From positions 1 to 11,140 of the forward strand of contig JAQUEL010000066.1 in the NCBI GenBank assembly GCA_028685295.1: DNA of 11,140 nt, read 5' to 3'. Each line of letters begins with the position of its first letter. The stretch's first letter is position 1. The notes below the pieces were generated by a model that saw nothing but the letters and a program-made list of their open reading frames with translations, did no database searches and had not been told where the DNA came from. The position numbers and the translations under genes are program-made. The stretch is from a bacterium. GTDB lineage: Bacteria; UBP13; UBA5359. This document shows, one piece after another, positions 1 through 8,083 of the stretch.

Positions 1-2
1 CT

Positions 3-344
3 TTGCGTGTAGCCTTGGGTTACGAGCGTTTAAGCCAGGTGGAGGATCTGGGACTGGGAGCATCCGACGGCATCTTCTAAACCTATCTGGTGGATGCTGC
101 CTTTGATCTGTCCGGCTCGTTCACACTGCTCGGTTCCTTTAAGAACCGCAAAGTTAATTTTGACGATACCGGGTTTGCTGTTAGGATGTCTCAGGATATG
201 GCCAGCCTGGGTGTGGCCTACAAGCTCAATGCCGATAATTACCTGGCGTTACAGCATGTAATGATTGATTACAGCGAAAATCTCGATTCCGATGTTAACA
301 GCCAGTCGAGCATAACCAAGGCTACATTGAATGTGAAGTTCTAA
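3..344 (+). pseudogene. 3' end of an OmpM-like outer-membrane porin, interrupted by an in-frame TAA
   Basis: The gene enters from the left edge in the frame that starts at base 3. Its C-terminal part aligns well by eye with the end of the complete SLH-porin further right: both share ALGYE-LSQ, then GxF-x-T, a LxxSFTxLxxFKxRKV strand, a GxAYxxxAD-xLALQH strand and a final S-S-S/I-TKATLxVKF. Codon 78-80 is TAA exactly where the paralogue has Gln in VFQT, so a single C-to-T change of CAA explains it. Downstream of the stop the barrel strands and the C-terminal Phe are intact, with no frameshift. Translation ending at the stop would lose the last 88 residues, including the C-terminal beta-signal. 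Either this copy is recently inactivated or the base is a sequencing or assembly error. No start codon with a ribosome site lies after the stop. The SLH and stalk parts would lie outside the window. Confidence 0.75.
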
Positions 345-361
345 AGGCTTCATAAAATAGA

Positions 362-416
362 GATATAAACGCCAACGGGACTCCGCGTAGTGTGGAGTCC
401 CGTTGGCGTTTATATC
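362..416 (+). terminator. Very long hairpin, terminator of the first porin gene
   Basis: A perfect 23-bp inverted repeat (362-384 paired with 394-416) encloses a 9-base loop, starting 17 bases after the porin stop. The core is GC-rich (GCCAACGGGACTCC) with AT-rich outer ends (GATATAAA / TTTATATC). The T-run after the GC core is short (TTTATAT) and lies inside the arm, so it is not a textbook intrinsic terminator. Position and stability still make termination or 3'-end protection the likely role. It could work in both directions. Confidence 0.75.
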
Positions 417-651
417 CTGCCGATCGAAGGAATAATCTTCGGCGACGGCGAATTTTAAATGTTGGAAGCAGAAGTGGAATCTCTTCTCGTATCACGAAAG
501 CGGTCGCTCATTCTCGCTCTTCGGTAATGGATATTCGTTGCTTCTTTTATGCCGGAAATTCGGGCAGGGACATGATATGAAAAAGGAGAAGGCCTTGATC
601 GAATAACTAAAAACGAGAAACGAGCTGCGAGAAGACGGGGGAAGGTGGAGC
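417..651. other. Intergenic stretch without a recognisable gene
   Basis: The non-coding gap between the first porin and the LptD-like gene runs from 345 to 651; apart from the terminator hairpin nothing firm is seen. Open frames on both strands are short and look like no known protein. A mini-ORF of nine codons (ATG at 577, AAAAAGGAG within it, stop at 604) exists but has no ribosome site of its own. No convincing promoter was found, although the LptD-like gene probably needs one here because the hairpin separates it from the porin. Confidence 0.4.
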
Positions 652-2061
652 TTGATAAAGGTGATGGGAATATTTAAGATTATTACCGTATTTTGTGTTG
701 CCGGTATTATTTGCATGGTGCCCGGGGACATCTGTATAGCCGATATTGATACGGCCGGTATGTCTGTCGAGAAGCTTTCCGGAGATGAAGCTCCTCTTCT
801 TAAACTTGAAGCTGATGTAATAGAATACGATCCCGTCCGAGGTACAGGGCAGGCACGCGGCAATGCTTTGATAACATATGCCGGTAACCGGCTGGCCGCT
901 GACAGTATTCTCCTTGCGCCTCTTTCAGGCATGATTACGGCTCTGGGGAATGTTACCCTCTTCAAGGATGACCGTATCATCCACGGCTCAAAGGTGGAAT
1001 ATGATATTAAGGCAGATCGTGCGATCATAGAGGACGGTAGGGGAAGTGCTGAGGATATCTATTTTAGCGGTAAAAAAGTGGAGGCATCACGCCGGCTGAT
1101 AAGTATATTAGAAGGAACTTTTACTACCTGTTCTTTACCGAACCCCCATTATCGTCTGACGGCAAAGCGCATAGAATACTATTCTAACGGTGACATTTTT
1201 TTGCGCAGTATCGACATTTGGATAGGGCATTATAGGGTATTTCATTTGCCGCAGTATCGTTGGCATTTGCATGATAAATATACAAAGGCGCTGCCATCCG
1301 TCAGCTATGACAGTTATTACGGCTGGCATCTTTCTACAGCGTATACCCAACCGCTGGATGAATTTACATCTGCATCAGCTGATTTGAAGATTGGTAATAA
1401 GATAGGCGGGAGATTGAACATACAAAGAGAGGAGCCTGTCTATAATCTGGAATTTTCCATGGAGCATAACCGGACAGTGCCTGATCATCCCGATTGCAGG
1501 GTAAGCTATGCCCCTAATCTCTCTATTTACACCAAAGAGTTTGCTTTGCTTAAACATAAGGCCGGTTTGGGAATGGAATATGGAAGTATTCACGAAATGC
1601 CTACAGATATCCAGAGTTACCGGGCAGGCATGCAATTTCAGGCCAGAAGCGGCGACCTTATCGGTGGAGATGGAGAGAGCGCCGAATACCGTCTTAATAC
1701 GAGAAAGCATTGGTATGGCACTGATGATACATATTCTTCTATCGGTATTACGCTTGATTATGGAAAGAAACTGGACAAACGTACCGATTTTGCGCTGAGT
1801 TATGGTTGGAACAAGATTTGGGGAAATACGCCTTTTATCTCTGATCGTCTGAGCGCACCGCACCGTTTCGAAGGATCTGTAAACAGAGATATTGGCAGCG
1901 CATGGAATATCGGACTTAAAATAATTTACGATCTTTCTGTCGGCGATGTATGGGATAGCGAATTCTCTGTAGGACGCTATCTTCATTGCATGGAGATCAG
2001 GGCAGTCTGGCGTCAAAGGTCGGAATCTCTGGGTTTGGAGATTAATCTGCTCAGGAAGTAG
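652..2061 (+). CDS. lptD: LptD/OstA-family LPS-assembly outer-membrane protein, short form
   Basis: Likely the outer-membrane translocon that inserts lipopolysaccharide delivered by the Lpt bridge. Residues 1-30 form a signal peptide (hydrophobic ITVFCVAGIICMV, probable cleavage after CIA-30). Residues about 51-135 are an OstA/LptA-like beta-jellyroll with the typical pattern LEADVIEYD..GTGQARGNA...Y.G..L.AD, then ALGNV and VEYD. Residues 156-202 carry the LptD signature: TTC followed by P-N-P-H-Y-R-LTAKRIEYY and VFHLPQYR. The rest is a beta-rich region of alternating polar and hydrophobic residues, the presumed barrel. At 469 residues it is much shorter than proteobacterial LptD (close to 800). 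The C-terminus (INLLRK) lacks a terminal aromatic residue. The start is uncertain: TTG 652 has AAGG six bases upstream, while GTG 661 and ATG 664 are in frame and would leave a shorter signal peptide. The flanking porins fit an outer-membrane biogenesis locus. The family is clear; the exact substrate is inferred. Confidence 0.8.
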   Translation: MIKVMGIFKIITVFCVAGIICMVPGDICIADIDTAGMSVEKLSGDEAPLLKLEADVIEYDPVRGTGQARGNALITYAGNRLAADSILLAPLSGMITALGNVTLFKDDRIIHGSKVEYDIKADRAIIEDGRGSAEDIYFSGKKVEASRRLISILEGTFTTCSLPNPHYRLTAKRIEYYSNGDIFLRSIDIWIGHYRVFHLPQYRWHLHDKYTKALPSVSYDSYYGWHLSTAYTQPLDEFTSASADLKIGNKIGGRLNIQREEPVYNLEFSMEHNRTVPDHPDCRVSYAPNLSIYTKEFALLKHKAGLGMEYGSIHEMPTDIQSYRAGMQFQARSGDLIGGDGESAEYRLNTRKHWYGTDDTYSSIGITLDYGKKLDKRTDFALSYGWNKIWGNTPFISDRLSAPHRFEGSVNRDIGSAWNIGLKIIYDLSVGDVWDSEFSVGRYLHCMEIRAVWRQRSESLGLEINLLRK

Positions 2062-2068
2062 TATCTTT

Positions 2069-2099
2069 TTGATTATTTTCCCCCATAAATGGGTATAAA
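2069..2099 (+). promoter_or_regulatory. Possible promoter of the SLH-porin gene
   Basis: TTGATT (2069-2074) and TATAAA (2094-2099) are separated by 19 bases, longer than the optimum. The spacer holds a small inverted repeat CCCAT-AA-ATGGG (2082-2093) directly before the -10 box, which could bind a regulator. No terminator follows the LptD-like gene, so read-through from it is also possible. Confidence 0.35.
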
Positions 2100-2158
2100 T
2101 ATCTATCATTCGGGTGGAAACATGGAAACATCCGATAATTTTATGAAGGAGGGGGAAA

Positions 2159-4219
2159 ATGAGAAAATATATTTTATTGATGATGGCGCTGTTATTATTG
2201 GCGACCATCATGCCGGCAACAGCAGATGTGCCGTCTGATGTGCCGGCCGAGCACTGGGCTGTAGAAGCTGTACGTGATCTTTACAATCGAGGTATATTCA
2301 TCGGTTACCCCGACGACAGCTTTCGTGGTGATAGGGCGGTGACCCGCTATGAACTGGCGGTTGTCCTGTCCAGATTATTGAAGAATTTACCCAGCGGCGG
2401 CGATACATCCAATTTTGTTACCAAAACCGAGCTGCAAAATACCTTGAAAAGTTATCCGACAAAGACGGAACTACAGACGACACTCAATAATTATCTTACC
2501 AAGGCAGAGTTGCAGAATACTTTGAACAATTACGTGACCAAGACCGAATTTGAGAATCGTCTGGCAAATCTGGCTACCAAGGAAGATATCGCCAGGCTGC
2601 AGAGGTTGGTAGATAATCTGCGCACAGACCTGACCGCTCTCGGTGTCCGTGTTGACGAAGTGCAAAGACGCCTTGCTGCTCTGGAGACTAGGGTCGGCAA
2701 GTTGGAGGAGAGGGTTACGCTGCTTGAGCAGCGGCCTGCAGGCGGCATATCTTTTAATATGATTGGTGGCGTGGCAGCCCGCAATGCCAGTGTAACAGAT
2801 GTAATTCCGGGTTTTGAAGATCTACTGGTCAATGAGTATGACCGTCCGCTGGTAGAAGGTTTCAGCTCAGGAGCTGCTTTTGATATCATGGTAGGAGCAG
2901 GCTTAACCGGGAGTCTGGGCATAGGTGCCAGGGTGTTTGCCGTCAATGAAGATTTAACCGATGCTAATCTCGAGAACTTCGATACAAACCTGGGCTTCTT
3001 TTTGACCAGTGACGATACCAGGCTGGATCTTGGTGTTTTCGATGCCGAATTTACACCTTTCACTCTGGCTAACGGCAGCGAGAGCGTACTCGAACAGATT
3101 CCGGCGTTCTACAATTATTGGTATTTTAATGGCGCCAAGCTCAGCACCAACCTTGGAGTCTTCGATACGCAGTTGCTGATCAGCAATACGCGTGACCGGG
3201 ATGTCAACGAATCTCAATATGACCAGACCTTGTTCGGCGCTCGGGCGGCCGTTAAGTTGAGCAATACATTAGGGGTGGCCGGCAATTACGTTTTTATCAA
3301 CGATGATGATGCCGGTGTTCCCATAATAGTTGAAACGGGTGCCTTACCGGCCTTTAAAAATCGTGTATGGAGTGTCAATGCGGATCTGGTAGCAGGTAGT
3401 TTAGGGGTCTATGGTGAATTTGCCGACAGCCGTAATGAGGATATTGTAAACGGCGGTACGGTCAGCGGCAATGCTTATAAAATAGGAGCGATGGTTGGGC
3501 CGGTGGATGCCTATTATCTTAAGATCGGTGGAGTTACAGATCCCTTCATTGCTTACTATGGCGATCCGGCTGCTGCAACTTTATTTAACGGACATGATCC
3601 GGGAATGGGCGGATTTCTTGATCCGGCCAGACGCATTCTCTATTTTGGCCAGCAGCCTAATCTCTTTTATTCACTTACAGCGCCCCGATACGATCTTAAT
3701 AATAATATCAGGGGTTATGGAGCTACTGTTGGCTTTAATGCCGCCAGAACTGATCTTTTGAACCCGATATCACCTTTGTTGCTTCGTGGAGCAGAGGATG
3801 GAGCCTTCAGATCAGCATTGGGATATGAACATCTCTCTCAGATCGATTCGGCCACAATTACTACCGAGATCATCAGTCCCGCGCCGGGAACTCTGACAAC
3901 TACTCTGGAAAACGGAGTTTTTCAGACCATAATGGCCTCTCTGGCACTTGATCTTTCTGATTCCTTCACAGTGCTGGCTGCGTTTAAACAACGTAAGGTC
4001 ACGGCTGATGGAACGGATATATTTACTAACGGTGAACCTGCAATATCGTCATTCGATGTAGATGGTCGGCAAAATACTACATCATTTGGTATTGCATATC
4101 GATTCAGTGCTGACAGCATACTGGCGCTACAGCATTTTATACTGGATTATACGGACAATGTACCGGAGTTTAACAGCTCTTCAAGTGTAACAAAGGCTAC
4201 CTTAAGCGTGAAATTCTAA
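2159..4219 (+). CDS. SLH-domain outer-membrane porin (OmpM-like cell-wall tether)
   Basis: The 686-residue protein has the architecture of OmpM-type proteins, which anchor the outer membrane of diderm Firmicutes to peptidoglycan and act as porins. Residues 1-22 are a signal peptide (cleavage after ATA-22). Residues 23-80 form a single SLH domain: DVPAEHWA..AV..L...GIFIGYPDDSFR.DRAVTRYE, with TRYE in place of the usual TRAE ligand motif. Residues 86-150 are five 13-residue repeats built on Y-x-TKTELQxTLxN. Residues about 150-192 are a heptad coiled coil (VDEVQRRLAALETRVGKLEERVTLLEQ). From about 197 to 686 is a beta-barrel of amphipathic strands ending in KATLSVKF with C-terminal Phe. The start is ATG with AAGGAGGGGG just upstream. 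It is a paralogue of the interrupted gene at the left edge and lies 97 bases after the LptD-like gene. Family assignment is firm; pore selectivity is unknown. Confidence 0.9.
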   Translation: MRKYILLMMALLLLATIMPATADVPSDVPAEHWAVEAVRDLYNRGIFIGYPDDSFRGDRAVTRYELAVVLSRLLKNLPSGGDTSNFVTKTELQNTLKSYPTKTELQTTLNNYLTKAELQNTLNNYVTKTEFENRLANLATKEDIARLQRLVDNLRTDLTALGVRVDEVQRRLAALETRVGKLEERVTLLEQRPAGGISFNMIGGVAARNASVTDVIPGFEDLLVNEYDRPLVEGFSSGAAFDIMVGAGLTGSLGIGARVFAVNEDLTDANLENFDTNLGFFLTSDDTRLDLGVFDAEFTPFTLANGSESVLEQIPAFYNYWYFNGAKLSTNLGVFDTQLLISNTRDRDVNESQYDQTLFGARAAVKLSNTLGVAGNYVFINDDDAGVPIIVETGALPAFKNRVWSVNADLVAGSLGVYGEFADSRNEDIVNGGTVSGNAYKIGAMVGPVDAYYLKIGGVTDPFIAYYGDPAAATLFNGHDPGMGGFLDPARRILYFGQQPNLFYSLTAPRYDLNNNIRGYGATVGFNAARTDLLNPISPLLLRGAEDGAFRSALGYEHLSQIDSATITTEIISPAPGTLTTTLENGVFQTIMASLALDLSDSFTVLAAFKQRKVTADGTDIFTNGEPAISSFDVDGRQNTTSFGIAYRFSADSILALQHFILDYTDNVPEFNSSSSVTKATLSVKF
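2414..2608 (+). repeat. Five tandem 39-base units coding a 13-residue stalk repeat
   Basis: Residues 86-150 of the SLH-porin are five consecutive 13-residue units. Each begins with an aromatic or Leu (F, Y, Y, Y, L), followed by x-TK-x-E at positions 3-6 and a Leu near position 11. The first three are closest (FVTKTELQNTLKS, YPTKTELQTTLNN, YLTKAELQNTLNN); the fourth and fifth diverge and merge into the coiled coil. The DNA units differ at synonymous sites (for example accaaaaccgag against acaaagacggaa), so the duplication is old or the protein repeat is under selection. Confidence 0.85.
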
Positions 4220-4240
4220 CGTTGTAAGACACGATGTTGC

Positions 4241-4277
4241 AGCGGAAGCCCCCGTTGAGCTACCGGGGGCTTCCGCT
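4241..4277 (+). terminator. Intrinsic terminator of the SLH-porin gene
   Basis: A perfect 14-bp stem (4241-4254 with 4264-4277; core GGAAGCCCCCG) with a 9-base loop starts 21 bases after the porin stop and is followed by a T-rich tail (TCAATTTTAATTTTC). It separates the porin from secA. Confidence 0.88.
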
Positions 4278-4296
4278 TCAATTTTAATTTTCTCTA

Positions 4297-4305
4297 TGTT
4301 ATAAT
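4297..4305 (+). promoter_or_regulatory. Extended -10 promoter for secA
   Basis: TGTTATAAT combines a perfect TATAAT (4300-4305) with the TGn extension. The best -35 match at 17 bases spacing is TTCAAT (4277-4282), which is weak, as expected for extended -10 promoters. Transcription would start near 4312, giving a leader of about 65 bases. That leader contains a modest inverted repeat, AAGCTG (4317-4322) and CAGCTT (4338-4343). Confidence 0.65.
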
Positions 4306-4377
4306 TATTGCGTCGAAAGCTGAAAGCTTGTTGCTGACAGCTTCTTTGTTTTTATAGAGATAAAAAGGAGTATAAGT

Positions 4378-6903
4378 ATGCTGGCGCTTTTAAAGCGGAT
4401 ATTCGATAGCGGCGAGAAGGAATTGGCACGGGGAAAGGCGATAGTAGGGGTTATTAACGCTCTGGAACCTGAAATTAAAGCATTGCCTGATGAGGGGCTG
4501 AGGGCCAAGACGGTGGAATTGAAAGAACGTCTATCAAATGGTGCGGATCTTGATTCTATCTTGCCTGAAGCCTTTGCGTTAGTACGTGAGGCCTCGGTAC
4601 GTACTATCGGTCTACGCCATTTTGATGTCCAGTTGTTGGGCGGTATAGTACTACACAAGCGTAAGATTGCTGAGATGAAGACCGGTGAGGGTAAAACATT
4701 GGTGGCAACGCTACCGGCATTTCTCAATGCTTTGACCGGACGTGGCGTGCATGTAGTTACCGTAAACGATTATCTGGCTCGGCGTGACTGTGAGTGGATG
4801 CGTCCTGTTTTTGAGATGCTGGGTATGTCTATGGGCGTTATCCAACATGATATGGATGGCGAACAGCGGCGTGCCGCTTACAACGCAGATATTACTTACG
4901 GTACTAATAATGAATTTGGATTTGATTATCTTAGGGATAATATGGTGGCCGATCCTGCTGAAATGGTGCAACGGGAATTGAATTATGCCATAGTTGATGA
5001 GGTGGATTCGATCCTTATCGATGAGGCCAGGACACCATTGATTATATCCGGTATCAGTGATAAGCCTACCGAGCTGTATTACAAAGTGGATAGGGTTATA
5101 GCCGGATTGCATGCTCAAAAGGATTACGAAATTCATGAGAAGGAAAGAACCGTAACTCTTACCGAAGATGGTATAGCCAGGGTTGAGAATCTACTGGGAA
5201 TCGATAACCTGTCCGACTCTGAGAACATAGAGATCAATCATCACGTGGAACAAGCGTTGAAAGCCAGATATATCTTTAAGAAAGATGTCGATTATGTCAT
5301 TAAAGACGGCCGGGTAATAATAGTTGACGAGTTCACCGGACGGCTGATGTTCGGACGGCGCTATAGTGATGGTTTGCATCAGGCTATAGAGGCTAAAGAG
5401 AATGTAAAAATAGAGCACGAGAGCCAGACGCTTGCGACTATAACTTTCCAGAATTATTTCCGGCTTTATGATAAGCTGGCAGGAATGACCGGAACCGCTA
5501 AAACGGAAGAGAACGAGTTTGTAAAGATATATGGGCTTGAAGTAGTTATAGTTCCCACTAACATGCCTATGGTCAGGGATGATCATGCCGATGTAATCTA
5601 TAAAACGGAGAATTCTAAGTTCAGGGCTGTAGTGGAAGAGATTATAGCTGCCCATGATAGAGGGCAGCCGGTGTTGGTGGGTACACGTTCTATTGAGAAA
5701 TCAGAACGTGTAAGCGATATGCTGAAGCGCCGTGGTGTGGAACATCAGGTGCTGAACGCCAAGCATCATGAGCGGGAGGCGGAAATCATTGCTCAGGCAG
5801 GCCGTCCCAATGCCGTTACTATTGCTACTAATATGGCCGGACGCGGTGTGGATATTTTGTTAGGCGGCAATCCGGTTAATGCCGAGACGGCTGACAGAGT
5901 AAGGGATGCAGGCGGCCTTTATGTAATCGGCACGGAACGTCATGAGAGCCGTCGTATAGACAACCAGTTGCGTGGCCGGTCAGGGCGCCAGGGAGATCCG
6001 GGCGCTTCAAAGTTCTTTGTCTCTCTCGAAGATGAATTGATGAGATTGTTTGGCGGAGAGAGGATATCCGGTATTATGGAAAGGCTGGGCCTTGAAGAGG
6101 ATCAGCCGATTGAGCATCCTTGGATCAGCAAGGCTATGGAGAATGCACAGCGCAAGGTAGAGGAACATAACTTCAGCATTCGAAAGCATGTGCTGCAATA
6201 TGACGATGTGATGAATGAGCAGCGTCGAATCATTTACGAAGAGCGCCGCAAGGCGCTTCAGGGGGCAGATCTTCACGCTAACATCATCGATTATATCGGA
6301 ATGCTGATAGAGCGTGAGGTTGACCTGTATACGCCACAGTCCATTCCCATGGAAGAGTGGGATATCTCTGCTCTTTATGAAAGTCTTCGGTCCATATTCC
6401 CTCTGGAGGGAGGCATAGGCGTCGGCAATCTCAAAGGAAAGTTACGCGATGAGATTGTGGAGGAGGTCACTACTGTTGCTCTATTCGCTTATAACAGGCG
6501 TGAGGAAGAGCTGGGCCTGGAGTTGCTTCGTGAATTAGAACGAATGGTCATTCTGCGTGTCATAGACAGCAAATGGATAGATCATCTCTATAATATGGAT
6601 GAGCTGCGCGAGGGTATCAGCCTGCGCGCTTACGGACAGATAGATCCCTTGATAGCCTATCAGAGGGAAGCCTTTGATATGTTCGACGGTATGAAGATAG
6701 GCATAATGGAAGATACGGTACGCTATGTCTACCGTGTTCAGGTAGTAACGGAACAGAAGAGTATGTATCGACCGGTAACTTACGGCGGAAGCGATGAGCC
6801 GTCAAGACCGTCTACGGTATATAATGAGGCCGGCAAGGTAGGCAGAAATGATCCTTGTCCTTGCGGCAGCGGTAAGAAATATAAGCGTTGTTGCGGCGCT
6901 TAG
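4378..6903 (+). CDS. secA: Protein translocase ATPase SecA
   Basis: This is the motor ATPase of the Sec pathway, which drives unfolded preproteins through SecYEG across the inner membrane. At 841 residues it has the length usual for Firmicutes SecA. Visible motifs include Walker [11 protein letters not shown] (98-107), the early HFDVQLLGG and VNDYLARRD segments, and the DEAD-like [17 protein letters not shown] (206 onward). Further on are the TGTAKTEE preprotein cross-linking region, [16 protein letters not shown], and [25 protein letters not shown] (helicase motif VI). The helical scaffold and wing follow ([15 protein letters not shown]). The C-terminus is a complete SEC-C zinc motif ([15 protein letters not shown]), which binds SecB or ribosomes in other species. 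ATG 4378 has AAAGGAG at seven bases. All key residues look intact. It probably exports the neighbouring porins and LptD-like protein, and is likely co-transcribed with prfB. Confidence 0.97.
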   Translation: MLALLKRIFDSGEKELARGKAIVGVINALEPEIKALPDEGLRAKTVELKERLSNGADLDSILPEAFALVREASVRTIGLRHFDVQLLGGIVLHKRKIAEMKTGEGKTLVATLPAFLNALTGRGVHVVTVNDYLARRDCEWMRPVFEMLGMSMGVIQHDMDGEQRRAAYNADITYGTNNEFGFDYLRDNMVADPAEMVQRELNYAIVDEVDSILIDEARTPLIISGISDKPTELYYKVDRVIAGLHAQKDYEIHEKERTVTLTEDGIARVENLLGIDNLSDSENIEINHHVEQALKARYIFKKDVDYVIKDGRVIIVDEFTGRLMFGRRYSDGLHQAIEAKENVKIEHESQTLATITFQNYFRLYDKLAGMTGTAKTEENEFVKIYGLEVVIVPTNMPMVRDDHADVIYKTENSKFRAVVEEIIAAHDRGQPVLVGTRSIEKSERVSDMLKRRGVEHQVLNAKHHEREAEIIAQAGRPNAVTIATNMAGRGVDILLGGNPVNAETADRVRDAGGLYVIGTERHESRRIDNQLRGRSGRQGDPGASKFFVSLEDELMRLFGGERISGIMERLGLEEDQPIEHPWISKAMENAQRKVEEHNFSIRKHVLQYDDVMNEQRRIIYEERRKALQGADLHANIIDYIGMLIEREVDLYTPQSIPMEEWDISALYESLRSIFPLEGGIGVGNLKGKLRDEIVEEVTTVALFAYNRREEELGLELLRELERMVILRVIDSKWIDHLYNMDELREGISLRAYGQIDPLIAYQREAFDMFDGMKIGIMEDTVRYVYRVQVVTEQKSMYRPVTYGGSDEPSRPSTVYNEAGKVGRNDPCPCGSGKKYKRCCGA

Positions 6904-6924
6904 ATATACGAGGAGGAAGTTAAT

Positions 6925-8017
6925 ATGCTGGCGGATATAAGGAGCACGCATCGCGAAGCGATAAAACGTATAAAAGACCTTAGGAGGCGTCTTTGACCCA
7001 CATAAGCTGGAGATAGAAAAGCTGGAAGGGGAGATAGCGCAGCCCGATTTCTGGAATGATCCTGATGAAGCACAAAAAGTCATGCAACGCCTCACCGCCC
7101 TTAAAGCGGAAATTGAACCTGTGAACCATCTGATTGCCAGAGCGGAGGATATAGGCATCCTTTTAGAGTTGGCTGAGGAGGATGATACGGAAATCATAGC
7201 AGAGATGGAGGACGGCCTGAAAGAGCTTCAGCAATGTATAGATGAAAGTGAGTTAAGTTCATTCCTTAATGGAAAGCACGATCGGGCGGATACGATATTA
7301 ACCGTTCATGCGGGTGCCGGCGGCACTGAATCGTGCGATTGGGCGGAAATGTTGCTGCGAATGTATCTTCGCTGGGCGGAGAAGCGCGGCTATGGTATGG
7401 AATTGACTGATATTACACCTGGAGACGGTGCCGGCATCAGAAGTGTGACTATTATGATAAATGGCTTCAATGCCTTTGGCCATTTGAAATGTGAAAGAGG
7501 CGTTCACAGGCTTGTACGGATTTCACCGTTCGATGCGGCCAAGCGCAGGCATACCTCTTTTGCATCGGTGGAGGTAATTCCGCAGATAGAAGAAGAGATT
7601 GAGGTGAGTATAAATTCCGATGATTTGCGAATTGATACTTACAGGGCTGCAGGTGCAGGCGGGCAGCATGTTAACAAGACCGATTCCGCTGTACGTATAA
7701 CGCATTTGCCTACCGGAATAGTGGCTCAATGTCAATCCGAGAGATCGCAACATCAGAATAGAGAGACTGCGATAAAGATTCTTAAAGCCAGGCTCTATGA
7801 ACGCCAAATGGAGGAGAAAGAACGGGAACTGGCGAAAGTGCGCGGGCAACAGAAAGAGATAGCCTGGGGCAGTCAGATCAGATCTTACGTCTTTCATCCA
7901 TATAGCCTGGTAAAGGATCATCGCACCGGAGAAGAAGTAGGAAATGTGCAGGCCGTAATGGATGGAGAACTCGATAGATTTATATGGGCATATTTAAAGC
8001 AGCAAAGCGAAGCTTAA
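6925..8017 (+). CDS. prfB: Peptide chain release factor 2, expressed by +1 programmed frameshift
   Basis: RF2 recognises UGA and UAA stop codons and triggers peptide release. The zero frame runs from ATG 6925 (preceded by AGGAGG at 6911-6916) for 23 codons to CTT then TGA at 6994-6996. Slipping forward one base at CTT-T resumes at GAC 6995 and continues to the TAA at 8017, giving about 363 residues, the normal RF2 length. The joined sequence reads RRRL-DPHKLE...PDFWNDP, as in the family. The UGA-selecting tripeptide SPF is near residue 200 and the catalytic GGQ near 245 (GAGGQHVNKTDSAVRITH). The gene starts 21 bases after secA, the common Firmicutes secA-prfB pair. A caller without frameshift handling would annotate only the part from ATG 7082 and lose the N-terminal domain. 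Confidence 0.97.
6982..6997 (+). promoter_or_regulatory. RF2 autoregulatory +1 frameshift site
   Basis: AGGAGG (6982-6987), three bases (CGT), then CTT-TGA-C (6991-6997) match the canonical bacterial RF2 slippage site. The internal Shine-Dalgarno-like element sits at the tight spacing known to push the ribosome forward. When RF2 is scarce the UGA is decoded slowly, the ribosome slips and more RF2 is made. The site is identified directly by sequence; the mechanism is established for prfB. Confidence 0.95.
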
Positions 8018-8034
8018 AGGATAAGGAGAAGCAC

Positions 8035-8065
8035 AAAAAAGCGGGGAGGAGCTCCCCGCTTTTTT
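8035..8065 (+). terminator. Bidirectional intrinsic terminator between prfB and the zinc-ribbon gene
   Basis: A 14-bp perfect stem (8035-8048 with 8052-8065) has a 3-base loop: AAAAAAGCGGGGAG, then CTCCCCGCTTTTTT. Six T follow the GC core on each strand, so it can terminate both prfB (ending 8017) and the convergent gene (ending 8084). Confidence 0.93.
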
Positions 8066-8083
8066 GCGCTTGGCTACTGAAGT

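Noticed and set aside
78-80. TAA read as Gln by an alternative genetic code
   Set aside because: TAA ends this same gene and several others at the expected places.
392-580. 62-codon open frame on the plus strand
   Set aside because: It begins inside the terminator hairpin, has no ribosome site and an Arg/Ser-rich composition unlike a real protein.
577-606. Nine-codon leader peptide before the LptD-like gene
   Set aside because: No ribosome site, no regulatory codon pattern and no attenuator hairpin after it.
492-1028. 178-codon open frame on the minus strand
   Set aside because: Antisense to the LptD-like gene, no ribosome site, Ser/Arg/Ile-rich shadow composition.
1375-2211. 278-codon open frame on the minus strand
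   Set aside because: Long but antisense to the LptD-like gene, no recognisable family and no ribosome site; the plus-strand frame has clear homology.
2530-3063. 177-codon open frame on the minus strand inside the SLH-porin
   Set aside because: Low-complexity shadow of a repetitive, Leu/Thr-rich coding strand.
4315-4344. Hairpin in the secA leader as a secretion-responsive attenuator
   Set aside because: Only six paired bases and no upstream SecM- or VemP-like arrest peptide.
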